Assembly: GCA_003153315.1 (NCBI GenBank)
Contig: PLYA01000098.1
Coordinates: forward strand, 1-64,000
DNA from: Bacteroidota bacterium
GTDB taxonomy: Bacteria > Bacteroidota > Bacteroidia > B-17B0 > Aurantibacillaceae
Length of the DNA: 64,000 nucleotides
Direction of reading: 5' to 3'
A model generated the notes under the pieces. It ran no database searches. It saw nothing but the letters and a program-made list of their open reading frames with translations, and was not told where the DNA came from. Below, piece after piece: positions 44,128 to 52,866 of the stretch (positions within the stretch are counted from its first letter, which is position 1; every line of letters begins with the position of its first letter). Made by a program: the position numbers and the translations under genes.

Positions 44128-47100
44128 ATGAAAAAAATAATATTTACTTGTTTAACTGGTCTTTTTTTTGTCTCTCTAAGTGCTCAGGATAATAACACTT
44201 TTTTATTAAATGCTGATAGCATACATAAGCTAAAGAAAGCAGGTAAGATTAATGGTGAAGAGTGGTTTTACCATATAAAATCTGGTCCGACTCAATTAAA
44301 GATGTCTGAATCTACTCATTCTTCAAAAAAAGACTCACATACTAAGAATAGTAATAGAACAATGTCTTCGTCTTGTGATTGTTGGATACCTCGTGACAGT
44401 TCTTTTCATCCAGTTCCTTTTGCGATAGGAACCCCGCCTCTTTATCAAAATGATGATGGATCTAGCGTTGGAATGACATTGCCATTTAACTTTTGTTTAT
44501 ATGGCACCAATGTAGGTAATGCAAGCAACCAAATGTATATAAATAATAATGGTAATATTTCTTTCGGATCTTCCTATTCAACTTATTCTCCTTTTGGTTT
44601 TCCAAGTTCCTCGTATTCAATGGTGGCTCCTTTTTGGGGTGATGTAGATACGGAGCCTTCATTTACAAGTGGTGGAGTTGTGTGGTATAAATTAACGCCC
44701 ACCTATTTAATAGTTCAATGGGATAGCGTAGGTGTATTTGATCATACAGGTCAAATAAATACTTTCCAGTTAATTATTACAGATGGAAATGACCCAATAC
44801 TCCCTTCAGGTAATAATATTTCATTTTGTTATGGAGAAATGCAATGGACTACCGGAGATGCATCTAATGGTGGCGGAACAGGTTTCGGCGGATCCCCTGC
44901 TACAGTAGGTATAAATAAAGGGGATAACGTTAACTATTTTCAGGTAAGTTTGTTTGATAACCCTGGAAATATTTATACAAACCCTGCCGGAAGCCCTACC
45001 AGCGGTGTAGGTTGGCTTGTAGGCAGATCTTTTTATTTTAACTCCTGTGGTTCAGGAAATAACCTACCTCCTCTTCCCACAAGTGGTGGTGCTTCTGCCT
45101 GCAGTGGAGATACCATTAGCATTTGCTCTGCTGGGGATACACTTACGCATACCGTTGCTTTTACTCCCCCTGAAAGTAACCAAACGGTAACGGTAACGGC
45201 TACATCACCTTCATTAGGCTCTGCTTTCTCTGTAATAAGTTCTACTACTGGAGTAAATGCTTCACTTACCTTTATGATAAACAGCACCGGTTTAACACCA
45301 GGTTATTATAATATTTCTGTTGTTGCAACAGATAATGGCTCACCTGTTCAAACCACTACTTTAAATTTTGTGATTCATTTATTAAACGCTACCCTTCCTA
45401 ATCCTATTATAGCGGTAACCCCTTCTGTTACATGCGGTAATACACCACCCGTAATTACCTTAGTTAATAGCAGTAGTTATACAAGTTGGCTTTGGAGTAC
45501 AGGTGCAACAACTAATACAACTACTGTTGCATCCACCTCTACCGTTCAGATTACCGTTTCAAGTAGTGGATGTCAAAAATCAGGCTCAGTAGTTGTACCC
45601 ATTTATTCGGTTCCTAACCCTGTAATAAGCGGCCCATTAACTTATTGCATACCTACTGCTACAAATACTACCATTCAAGTAACACAGCCAGTTTCGGGAG
45701 GCACAAGTCCATTTACTTATAATTGGAATAACGGACTTGCTTCAACATACTCTCTTGCAGCAACAGGAACTTCAACCGGCACAGGATACACAGTTGTTGT
45801 AACAGATGCACATGGCTGTACAGGTTCTGCATCAGTTACTATTACATCAGGTTCTACTACTCCTCTAACTATTACACCAAGAGGGAGCCTATGTGCAGGA
45901 GCTGATACGCTATTTTCATCCATTACAAATGCAACCTCCTATTCTTGGTCACCCGGTATAGGCTCGCCAGATTCTGCTTATATAGTAAATACATCCGGAT
46001 TATACCACTTGTCTGTAGTAATAAATGGTTGCACAGTTACAGCTAGTTATACAATACCACCTCCGGTTCCACCTACTTTATCTATAAGCACTAATACTGT
46101 AGTTTGTTTAGGAGAAAGCACTACTCTTACTGTAAGTGCAACTCCTACTACCTCCGCCGGATATTCTTTCGTTTGGTATCAAGGCTCAACCGTTTTGGGT
46201 ACGGGTAATACTATCACATTAAATTCAGCAGGAAGCTATAGTGTTACGGGTTTAAATAACGGAAATCAATGTTTGGGTACTAAAACTTTTCAAACTGTAG
46301 TTAAGCCACTTCCAACAGTTTCTGTTACACCAAGAAGTGGAACCTATTGTCAAAGCATTCCTGATTCTATTTGGTCAACACCATCAGGTGGTACTCCCCC
46401 CTATCATTTTTCTTGGTCGCCGGGTGGAGCCATCACACAAAACATAAATGCGGCTACTTCAACAACAGTTTCTACCATTACTTATATTGTTACAGTTACC
46501 GATACAAACGGATGTACAAGTAGTTATCCTCAGGTTTTAAAATTAAAACCCCCGCATTTTATTATGAATGACGCTTATGTTTGTCCCGGAAACTCTTTTG
46601 TTTTTCATGCAAATGGCTCCGCTCAGCACCCGCTAACTTATACATGGTCGCCTGGAGCTCATACAGGAACAACGTATACAGCAACCAGTGCAGGTACTTA
46701 TACGGTTGTTATGCAGGATTATAATGGTTGTGTAATTACTGATACCTTTAATTTGGTGAATTACCATACGCCACAAGCAAGTTTCTCATACTCTCCTTCA
46801 CCTCCTCAACAAGGCTCTCCCACTTCCTTTGTTTATACTACGCCTAATACACTTAACGATACTACTGTAGGGTATAGTTGGAATTTTGGAGATACCATTA
46901 CTTCAACAAATGCTAACCCTCAACACACTTATGCTAATGGAGGAACATACACAGTTACCCTTATTGTAGCAAATGAATATGGTTGTTTGGATACTATTAC
47001 AAAAGTTATAGAGATACAATATATAGTAATTGCTCCTAATATTATTACGCCGAATGGAGATGGTATTAACGAGTTTCTTGCTTTTAAAAACCTGCAATAT

Positions 47101-47274
47101 TTTAATAATAATAAAATATGGATTTATAACCGCTGGGGTACTCAATTGTATCATGATGCTGATTATAAAAACAATTGGACGGGAAAAGATTATAGTGATG
47201 GGACTTATTTCTACATATTAGAAATACCCGATAAAAACCAAACACTGAAAGGTTTTTTTGAAAGTATAAAGTAA
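44128..47274 (+). CDS. Large surface protein with nidogen-like domain, PKD domain and T9SS type B tail
   Basis: 1048 residues. Signal peptide about 1-19 (FFVSLSAQ). About residues 85-310 form a nidogen-like (NIDO) domain: FNFCLYGTNVGNASNQMYIN, GNISFGSSYSTYSPF, VAPFWGDVDTEPS. Then come several Ig/SprB-like beta domains rich in Thr and Ser (about 320-880). A PKD domain is at about 886-965 (YSWNFGDTITSTNANPQHTYANGGTYTVTLIV), followed by a CHU_C type B sorting domain (about 970-1048; APNIITPNGDGINEFL, IYNRWGTQLY). It should be exported by the T9SS and displayed on the cell surface, probably as an adhesin. Confidence 0.92.
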   Translation: MKKIIFTCLTGLFFVSLSAQDNNTFLLNADSIHKLKKAGKINGEEWFYHIKSGPTQLKMSESTHSSKKDSHTKNSNRTMSSSCDCWIPRDSSFHPVPFAIGTPPLYQNDDGSSVGMTLPFNFCLYGTNVGNASNQMYINNNGNISFGSSYSTYSPFGFPSSSYSMVAPFWGDVDTEPSFTSGGVVWYKLTPTYLIVQWDSVGVFDHTGQINTFQLIITDGNDPILPSGNNISFCYGEMQWTTGDASNGGGTGFGGSPATVGINKGDNVNYFQVSLFDNPGNIYTNPAGSPTSGVGWLVGRSFYFNSCGSGNNLPPLPTSGGASACSGDTISICSAGDTLTHTVAFTPPESNQTVTVTATSPSLGSAFSVISSTTGVNASLTFMINSTGLTPGYYNISVVATDNGSPVQTTTLNFVIHLLNATLPNPIIAVTPSVTCGNTPPVITLVNSSSYTSWLWSTGATTNTTTVASTSTVQITVSSSGCQKSGSVVVPIYSVPNPVISGPLTYCIPTATNTTIQVTQPVSGGTSPFTYNWNNGLASTYSLAATGTSTGTGYTVVVTDAHGCTGSASVTITSGSTTPLTITPRGSLCAGADTLFSSITNATSYSWSPGIGSPDSAYIVNTSGLYHLSVVINGCTVTASYTIPPPVPPTLSISTNTVVCLGESTTLTVSATPTTSAGYSFVWYQGSTVLGTGNTITLNSAGSYSVTGLNNGNQCLGTKTFQTVVKPLPTVSVTPRSGTYCQSIPDSIWSTPSGGTPPYHFSWSPGGAITQNINAATSTTVSTITYIVTVTDTNGCTSSYPQVLKLKPPHFIMNDAYVCPGNSFVFHANGSAQHPLTYTWSPGAHTGTTYTATSAGTYTVVMQDYNGCVITDTFNLVNYHTPQASFSYSPSPPQQGSPTSFVYTTPNTLNDTTVGYSWNFGDTITSTNANPQHTYANGGTYTVTLIVANEYGCLDTITKVIEIQYIVIAPNIITPNGDGINEFLAFKNLQYFNNNKIWIYNRWGTQLYHDADYKNNWTGKDYSDGTYFYILEIPDKNQTLKGFFESIK

Positions 47275-47288
47275 CTCGTCATCAAGTT

Positions 47289-47322
47289 TAAACATGGAAT
47301 CAAGAAAAAGATTCCATGTTTA
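47289..47322 (+). terminator. Terminator after the nidogen-like cargo gene
   Basis: Perfect inverted repeat AAACATGGAATC-n8-GATTCCATGTTT, 15 bp after the stop codon. A short A-run flanks it, but no long T-run follows. Only 19 bp separate it from the next gene. Confidence 0.7.
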
Positions 47323-47341
47323 AAACGTTACCTTTGTGCCC

Positions 47342-48448
47342 ATGTTTCTTAAAACAATTGACAGGTATATCCTTAAGAAATTTATTGGCACCTTTATTTT
47401 CTCCATCATACTTATCATTTGTATTGTTGTCATTTTTGATATCTCCGAAAAGATAGACAACTTTATTCATGCCTCTTTGCATGAAATAATCTTTGATCAT
47501 TACCTTAATTTTATTCCTTATTTTATTAATATGCTTAGTCCGTTGTTTACCTTTATTTCAGTTATTTTTTTCACTTCAAAAATGGCAACCCGCTATGAAA
47601 CTGTCGCCATATTAAGCAGCGGCATTACTTACAAAAGATTTTTGCGCCCCTATATAATTGGTGCTATAGGTATTGCACTAACATCTTTATATGTTAGTCA
47701 TTTTGTTATTCCAAAAGCAAATAAGCAAAAACAAGCTTTTGAAGACAAATACATTAACCACAACTATCAAACCCAAGAAAGAAACATACATCGACAGTTG
47801 GATAAGGAAACACTTATATATATGGAGAATTATACTAACTCGGATATGCGCGGCAACAGATTTACAGTAGAAAAAATCAAGGACTTTAAGCAATATTATA
47901 TGCTTAGTGCCGACTGGATTCAGTGGGATAGCGTAAAACAAAAATGGACTGCATATAACTACTATGAGCGTATTATGCATGAAAATAAGTTAGACAAAAA
48001 TCCGGCTAAACGATATACGGAAGAACTAAAATTCGGAAAAGAAAAAACAATAGACATTGACTTTAAACCATCTGATATGGGACGAATAGAAAGCAAGGTA
48101 GAGGTAATGACGTATCCACAGCTAAAAAAATTTATTGCTAATGAAAGAGAGAAGGGCTCAAGTGGAATTGAACGTTTTGAAGTAGAAAATTATAAACGAA
48201 CGGCTATTCCTTTTTCCACTTTTATATTAACCATTATAGGCGTTTGTATTTCTTCCCGCAGGGTAAGGGGAGGTATTGGACTGCATTTGGCAATAGGTTT
48301 ATTGTTGGCTGCTTCTTATGTTCTGTTCTTGCAGGTATCTTCTATTTTTGCTGTTAATGGAATTATGCCTGCTTTACTTGCCGTTTGGTTGCCTAATTTC
48401 TTATATGGAGGGATTGCCTTTTATTTGTACCGTACGGCACAAAAATAA
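47342..48448 (+). CDS. LptF/LptG-family permease (lipopolysaccharide export)
   Basis: About 368 residues from ATG 47342; a GTG 6 bp upstream is possible. YjgP/YjgQ family: LptF and LptG form the inner-membrane permease that, with LptB, extracts LPS for export. The N-terminal motif TIDRYILKKFIGTF is diagnostic. Transmembrane helices lie at about 16-36, 62-84, 100-120 and three at the C-terminus (about 280-300, 310-330, 340-362), with a periplasmic beta-jellyroll in between. A TACCTTTG box (47329-47336) ends only a few bases before the start, so the mRNA may be nearly leaderless. LptF and LptG cannot be told apart here. Confidence 0.92.
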   Translation: MFLKTIDRYILKKFIGTFIFSIILIICIVVIFDISEKIDNFIHASLHEIIFDHYLNFIPYFINMLSPLFTFISVIFFTSKMATRYETVAILSSGITYKRFLRPYIIGAIGIALTSLYVSHFVIPKANKQKQAFEDKYINHNYQTQERNIHRQLDKETLIYMENYTNSDMRGNRFTVEKIKDFKQYYMLSADWIQWDSVKQKWTAYNYYERIMHENKLDKNPAKRYTEELKFGKEKTIDIDFKPSDMGRIESKVEVMTYPQLKKFIANEREKGSSGIERFEVENYKRTAIPFSTFILTIIGVCISSRRVRGGIGLHLAIGLLLAASYVLFLQVSSIFAVNGIMPALLAVWLPNFLYGGIAFYLYRTAQK

Positions 48449-48453
48449 ATCGG

Positions 48454-49323
48454 TTAGAAATATAAATCTTCTACTTTTAAGCGAAGATATTTTCTTACCG
48501 AGAGGGTTACGCTTAACCCCGATATAATTATACCTAATAAAATAGTTACTAAAAATAATATCAATAAGAAGTTAGGATTTTGTACCACCAATAATTCAGG
48601 AATAAATTTATTAGATGCAATAATAAATACCACTACCATTATATCGGCAACAATACCTGCTATTACTCCGTTTATAATACCGCTTATAATAAAAGGTTTC
48701 CGAATGAATGATTGCGTGGCCCCTACTAAATACATCGTGCGTATTAAAAAACGCTTGGCATAAATAGATAAGCGGATAGTGTTATTAATTAAAGCAACAG
48801 CAATTACTATCAGTATTAAGGAAAAGAATAAAATAATGGCGCTTATTTTCTGCGTGTTCTTGTTAATATTCTCTACTAACACTTTTTGATAGACTACTTC
48901 TCTAACAATTTTCTCGGAAGCTATTTCTTTTTCTATCCATGCAAGACTGTCGGGATTAGCATACTCTGCTTTTATATTGGCATTAATTGCAGAGGGCAGA
49001 GGATTAAATCCTAAAAAAGTAACAAAATCGTCGCCTGTTTTCTTCTTCATCTCTTCAGCCGCTTCTTCCTTACTTTTATAGGTTGCCGATTTAATATAAA
49101 CTTCCGCATCAATGGTTTTCTTTAGTTTATCAATCTCGGGCTGAGGTGCATCCTCTTTTAAATAAATTTGAAACCCAACATTTTCTTTTACATGATTTAC
49201 AATTAACCGCGCATTAATAAACACCCAACCTACCAAAGCCAATAAAAACAAAACCAACGATAAACTAACAATTACTGTTACTGAAGATGTTTTTATTTTA
49301 TTTTGCAATACATTACCCGCCAT
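48454..49323 (-). CDS. ftsX: Cell-division ABC-type permease protein FtsX
   Basis: A 289-residue FtsX. With FtsE it forms an ABC complex that activates peptidoglycan hydrolases at the septum. One TM helix near residues 20-42, a periplasmic domain (about 45-165, containing VGFQIYLKEDAPQPEIDKL), then three TM helices (about 170-195, 222-245, 258-280). Characteristic stretches are INNTIRLSIYAKRFLIRTMYLVGATQSFIRKPF and LLGIIISGLSVTLSVRKYL. No ftsE is adjacent. It is convergent with the permease gene (5-bp gap). Confidence 0.93.
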   Translation of the reverse strand: MAGNVLQNKIKTSSVTVIVSLSLVLFLLALVGWVFINARLIVNHVKENVGFQIYLKEDAPQPEIDKLKKTIDAEVYIKSATYKSKEEAAEEMKKKTGDDFVTFLGFNPLPSAINANIKAEYANPDSLAWIEKEIASEKIVREVVYQKVLVENINKNTQKISAIILFFSLILIVIAVALINNTIRLSIYAKRFLIRTMYLVGATQSFIRKPFIISGIINGVIAGIVADIMVVVFIIASNKFIPELLVVQNPNFLLILFLVTILLGIIISGLSVTLSVRKYLRLKVEDLYF

Positions 49324-49447
49324 ATCAACGGCTAATGTACATTTGCTTTTTATTAGTTTAACCCCCTAAAAAGTGCAGTAACTAACAAACCATTGTTGAA
49401 TTGTAAAGCAATCAGCGAAACCAGTAAAAAATAAAAGCGATGAGCTA

Positions 49448-50377
49448 ATGCAATTGCCCAAACAGACCTATACCTCGTTAATTAAAAAACATGCCAAGCG
49501 TTTGGGTTTTGAATACTGCGGCATTTCTAAAGCAGTTTTTTTAGAAAAAGAAGCTCCCCGCTTAGAAAAATGGCTAAACAACAACATGTACGGGCAAATG
49601 AAGTATATGGAAAATTACTTCGATAAACGTTTGGACCCCCGATTGTTGGTTGATGATGCCAAGTCGGTAGTTTCCTTATTACTGAATTATTATCCTGAAA
49701 AGAAACAGAATCCTGCTGCACCACAAATTTCTAAATATGCGTATGGAAACGATTACCACGATGTAATAAAGGAAAAGTGCAAAACACTGGTGGATGTGTT
49801 AAGAGAAGAGATTGGTGATGTAAACGGACGTTGCTTTGTAGATTCTGCTCCTGTTATGGACAAGGCATGGGCACAAAAATCGGGTTTAGGATGGGTAGGA
49901 AAAAACAGTAACCTGATTACTAAAAGCAATGGCTCCTTCTTTTTTATTGCCGAGCTTATTATAGATATTGAATTAGAATACGATGGCCCTATTAAAGATT
50001 ACTGCGGCACTTGCACACGTTGCATAGACGAATGCCCTACCGATGCCATAGTTTCACCTTATGTGGTAGATGGTAGCAAATGCATTTCTTATTTTACCAT
50101 AGAGTTGAAAGAAAATATTCCTGCTGATTATAAAAATAAATTCAATAACTGGACCTTTGGTTGCGATATCTGTCAGGATGTATGCCCGTGGAACAGGTTT
50201 AGCAGCCCACATACAGAGCCTTTGTTTAACAACACAAACGATATGCTTGATTGGGATACCAAGCAATGGAAGGAAATAACACAAGAGGTATTTGCTAAAA
50301 CATTTAAAGGCTCTGCGGTTAAACGTACTGGCTTTAAAGGCTTAAAAAGGAATTTAGATTTTTTGAAGCCTGAGTAA
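49448..50377 (+). CDS. queG: Epoxyqueuosine reductase QueG
   Basis: A 309-residue cobalamin-dependent reductase that converts epoxyqueuosine to queuosine in tRNA, the step after QueA (6162-7211). Two [4Fe-4S] motifs are clear: [16 protein letters not shown] near residue 185 and [13 protein letters not shown] near 236. DUF1730 region [11 protein letters not shown] and [24 protein letters not shown] are family hallmarks. Starts at ATG 49448. The C-terminal HEAT-like extension of longer QueG proteins is absent, as in most Bacteroidota homologues. Confidence 0.96.
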   Translation: MQLPKQTYTSLIKKHAKRLGFEYCGISKAVFLEKEAPRLEKWLNNNMYGQMKYMENYFDKRLDPRLLVDDAKSVVSLLLNYYPEKKQNPAAPQISKYAYGNDYHDVIKEKCKTLVDVLREEIGDVNGRCFVDSAPVMDKAWAQKSGLGWVGKNSNLITKSNGSFFFIAELIIDIELEYDGPIKDYCGTCTRCIDECPTDAIVSPYVVDGSKCISYFTIELKENIPADYKNKFNNWTFGCDICQDVCPWNRFSSPHTEPLFNNTNDMLDWDTKQWKEITQEVFAKTFKGSAVKRTGFKGLKRNLDFLKPE

Positions 50378-50404
50378 AACTTTTGCTTTACCCACCGCAG
50401 GTTT

Positions 50405-51130
50405 TTATTTAGGAACTCTTTCCTGAGCCAGTCTTAAACTTTCTTTAAAATCTTTATCGTGGGGGTTTAGCTCAATAGCCTTGTTATAATCTTCAACTGC
50501 CTCTTTATAAAGCCCTATATTGTATTTTGCCAAACCACGGCTATAATAGGCATAGGTGTTTTTTGGGTTTAATTCAATGGTTTTGTTATAATCATCTATA
50601 GCCTCTTTATAATTACCAAAATCAAACTTGGCATTGGCCCGGGCATAATACACATAGGCACTTTTGGGGCTTAAATCTACCGCCGCAGATAAATCATCAA
50701 ATGCCTCATTATAATGTCCCAAATCAAACTTGGCATTACCGCGTGTATAATAAAAACGTACTTTTTTAGAGTCTAAGTCTATGGCTTTGTTAAGGTCCTC
50801 AATAGCTTCTTCATATTTCCTGAGCTCATTTTTTGCCGCACCTCTATCGCCATACGCATCGGCATCTTTGGGGTTTAGTTCTATAACTTTGTTAAAATCT
50901 GCAATGGCATCGTCAAACTTTTCCAACTGGTATTTTGCCAGCCCCCGATTATAGTAGGCATCTGTATCCTGAGGATTTAACTTAAGCCCTTTGGTAAAAT
51001 ACTTAATGGCTTCTTTATACTCTTTTCTTTGTGCGGCCGTATCTCCCTTATCAAACCAATAGCCCGCATCTTTTTGCGCATAAGCCGAAGTACATACAAG
51101 AAATAATATACCAATTAATAAGAGTCTCAT
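50405..51130 (-). CDS. Secreted TPR-repeat protein
   Basis: 241 residues with a signal peptide (1-18, ending CTSAYAQ) and six consecutive 34-residue tetratricopeptide repeats filling the rest (each with ..Y..RG.AK..L..Y.EAI.D..KAIEL.P). Such proteins serve as periplasmic protein-interaction scaffolds; several Bacteroidota TPR proteins support T9SS or cell-envelope complexes. No catalytic domain. It is convergent with queG and appears monocistronic. Function cannot be narrowed further. Confidence 0.9.
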   Translation of the reverse strand: MRLLLIGILFLVCTSAYAQKDAGYWFDKGDTAAQRKEYKEAIKYFTKGLKLNPQDTDAYYNRGLAKYQLEKFDDAIADFNKVIELNPKDADAYGDRGAAKNELRKYEEAIEDLNKAIDLDSKKVRFYYTRGNAKFDLGHYNEAFDDLSAAVDLSPKSAYVYYARANAKFDFGNYKEAIDDYNKTIELNPKNTYAYYSRGLAKYNIGLYKEAVEDYNKAIELNPHDKDFKESLRLAQERVPK

Positions 51131-51187
51131 AATTGCTTCTTCTACTCAAATATAAGCATTATTATTTATCCGGTTGTTTTTTGATTA

Positions 51188-51245
51188 GTTATTGGGCGTT
51201 CCGGCAGATTACCGCCGTCGGGCTTTACGCGCTGCATGGTAGTCA
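51188..51245. repeat. Dispersed-repeat-like segment
   Basis: A GC-rich patch (GGGCGTTCCGGCAGATTACC, CGTCGGGCTTTACGCGCTGC) in AT-rich intergenic DNA. GGGCGTTCC is shared with the segment at 36614-36690 on its minus strand. It resembles short intergenic elements I associate with Chitinophagales genomes. No coding potential. Confidence 0.45.
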
Positions 51246-51263
51246 ATTATACTCTGTCAACGT

Positions 51264-51632
51264 TTAGAATAAAATATCTCCAACATTTAAATTTTGATTT
51301 CTAGAAATGTGATATTTTCTTGTTAAACCCGAACCCGATCCATTAATATTTGTTATAAATAAAAGATAATAATCATCACTGTTCCACCCAGCCTTAGATT
51401 TAATGTCAAAAGTCCCATCGCTATTAGTAGAAGTAGTTCCAAACTGAGTACTACCCTTGTTTCCAGGCGATGAGCCAGTCCATAACTCTATATTTGCTTG
51501 CAATGGAGTATTAGTTGCTGAATTCATAACTCGTCCAAAAAGCTCGATATGGGCAAAAGGTCTTTTATTACAGCATGAAAAGGCGAAAGAAATTAAAATT
51601 ATTAATAACGCTATTAGATTTGATTTTTTCAT
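51264..51632 (-). CDS. Small lipoprotein with transthyretin-like beta domain
   Basis: A 122-residue protein. The signal sequence ends SFAFSCC, a lipobox, so it should be lipid-anchored. The mature part resembles a short CarboxypepD_reg or transthyretin-like domain (ELFGRVMNSATNTPLQANIELW, TNSDGTFDIKSKAGW, YYLLFITNI). Such domains are common in Bacteroidota surface proteins and usually bind or structure rather than catalyse. It lies upstream of the block before array 4, divergent from protein B. Confidence 0.72.
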   Translation of the reverse strand: MKKSNLIALLIILISFAFSCCNKRPFAHIELFGRVMNSATNTPLQANIELWTGSSPGNKGSTQFGTTSTNSDGTFDIKSKAGWNSDDYYLLFITNINGSGSGLTRKYHISRNQNLNVGDILF

Positions 51633-51708
51633 ACCCTCAAATATAAAACAAAAACGCTCGCTGCCCTTCGACGAATTTTTGCTAAACTTCAGAATCTCCT
51701 CTTCAATT

Positions 51709-51761
51709 TGACCGTTTAATTGTTAAATCCGACCGTTAAAAAAGTTCTTCAAAAATAAACG
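51709..51761 (+). promoter_or_regulatory. 53-bp block shared with the array-2 locus
   Basis: Aligns without gaps to 14013-14065 with 45 of 53 identical positions. GACCGTT boxes are at 51710 and 51731, again exactly 21 bp apart. It lies 84 bp before array 4. Downstream, TTGACA (51771-51776) and TATCTTAG (51795-51802) could form a promoter, in which case array 4 lies in the 5' UTR of protein B. Confidence 0.8.
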
Positions 51762-51844
51762 CCTAAAAACTTGACAAGTGCCCTGCGCTTTTGGTATCTT
51801 AGGGTAAACAAACAACAAAAGGCTCTTTGAAAGGAAAAACAACG

Positions 51845-51991
51845 GTGTTTGAAACCCGAACATCTGTGTTTGAAACTCCAACAACCGTGTTTGAAACTCC
51901 GGCAACCGTGTTTAGAATTCCGGCAACTGTGTTTGAAACTCCGGCAATTATGTCTGAAACTCCGGCAACCATGTTTGACTTTGCAAAACCG
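51845..51991 (+). repeat. 21-bp tandem repeat array 4 (7 units)
   Basis: Seven 21-bp units starting GTGTTTGAAACTCCG and ending GCAACC; an eighth degenerate unit may follow to 52012. Each good unit holds the inverted repeat GTTT-G-AAAC. The array begins 24 nt after GGCTCTTTGA (51821-51830) and ends 42 bp before the protein B ATG. One frame is open (VFETPAT repeat) but would have to start at a TTG or GTG, and the parallel array 3 is not translatable. Confidence 0.96.
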
Positions 51992-52033
51992 ATGTTCTTT
52001 AAAATAAATATAAACCAATAAAAAATAAAAACC

Positions 52034-52762
52034 ATGAAAACAAAAAAGAAACCAACAGACTGGATACCTAGGCAATTACTTAGGTTCTTCTTATGGCAAG
52101 CAACCTTTATGACAGAGATACAAGACTCTGTAATAGGACCACTAACAGGCATCCCAACAGGTACGGGCAGTAAACTGGCAGCATTGCTAAGCCTGCAATC
52201 AGCTTATGTGTCGGCATATAATGCAGCGCCCCCGCATACACACCCGGGTAAGGCGTTAATTACGGCGCGCAACAAGGCGGCTAAGCTTTTTAAAAGCAGC
52301 ATACGCCAAATTACGGCGCAATACATACGCCATAATGATGCGCTTACTGATTTGCAAAAAGAACAAATTGGTTTGCCTATTACCGCAAAAACCGGCACAG
52401 GTATACATACTACAACTACTTCTATAGTAGAGCGCGAGGCACCCGACTACCCGTCTATATCAGCAAAATCAAACTCGCCGGGCACCGTTACCTTTACTTT
52501 TGGTGAGTTGGGCACAAAATCACAAGGTGTAGAAGCTGGCATGCACCATATTTTAATACAATACATTATTACCGCTGCCAATGCCGCCGCACCTACCGGA
52601 GAGGATGTGTGCAATAAACACTTAGAGGTGCAAAAATCTCCGTTCACCAAAGATGTAGCCAGAGAAACAGCCGGACAAAAATTATGGGGCTTTGCTGCCT
52701 GGGTAGATACCCGCGGGGTAATACATACCTGGAGCCCTGTGTTTAGCTGTATTATTACTTAG
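52034..52762 (+). CDS. Protein B: array-associated protein with IPR...W start and beta-rich C-terminus
   Basis: 242 residues, no signal peptide or sorting tail. The N-terminus DWIPRQLLRFFLW and the helical region to about residue 105 (KALITARNKAAKLFKSSIRQI) are typical of an uncharacterised family often seen in Bacteroidota. ALTDLQKEQIGLPI closes it at about 103-116. The second half looks beta-rich (PGTVTFTFGELGTKS) and ends WVDTRGVIHTWSPVFSCIIT, corresponding to the GPWS end of protein C. Starts at ATG 52034, without Shine-Dalgarno, 42 bp after array 4. Its GC content looks higher than that of its neighbours. Function unknown. Confidence 0.85.
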   Translation: MKTKKKPTDWIPRQLLRFFLWQATFMTEIQDSVIGPLTGIPTGTGSKLAALLSLQSAYVSAYNAAPPHTHPGKALITARNKAAKLFKSSIRQITAQYIRHNDALTDLQKEQIGLPITAKTGTGIHTTTTSIVEREAPDYPSISAKSNSPGTVTFTFGELGTKSQGVEAGMHHILIQYIITAANAAAPTGEDVCNKHLEVQKSPFTKDVARETAGQKLWGFAAWVDTRGVIHTWSPVFSCIIT

Positions 52763-52769
52763 TTAAGTT

Positions 52770-52823
52770 TCCCCCTTTAAAGGGAGGACTAAGGGGGATG
52801 TAACATACTAAACATCCCCCTTT
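52770..52823. repeat. Inverted-repeat element after protein B
   Basis: AAGGGGGATGT (52791-52801) and ACATCCCCCTT (52812-52822) form a perfect 11-bp stem. CCCCCTTTAAAGGGAGG just before it is a second palindrome. No T-run follows, so it looks more like a small palindromic intergenic element than a terminator, although it could end the protein B transcript. Confidence 0.65.
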
Positions 52824-52866
52824 GCACTAAGTAAGAAAAACGTATATTAGTGCGATAAATTTTCTT

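Noticed and set aside
51827-52021. 64-codon frame across array 4
   Set aside because: It needs a TTG start and consists of repeat units only; no evidence of translation.
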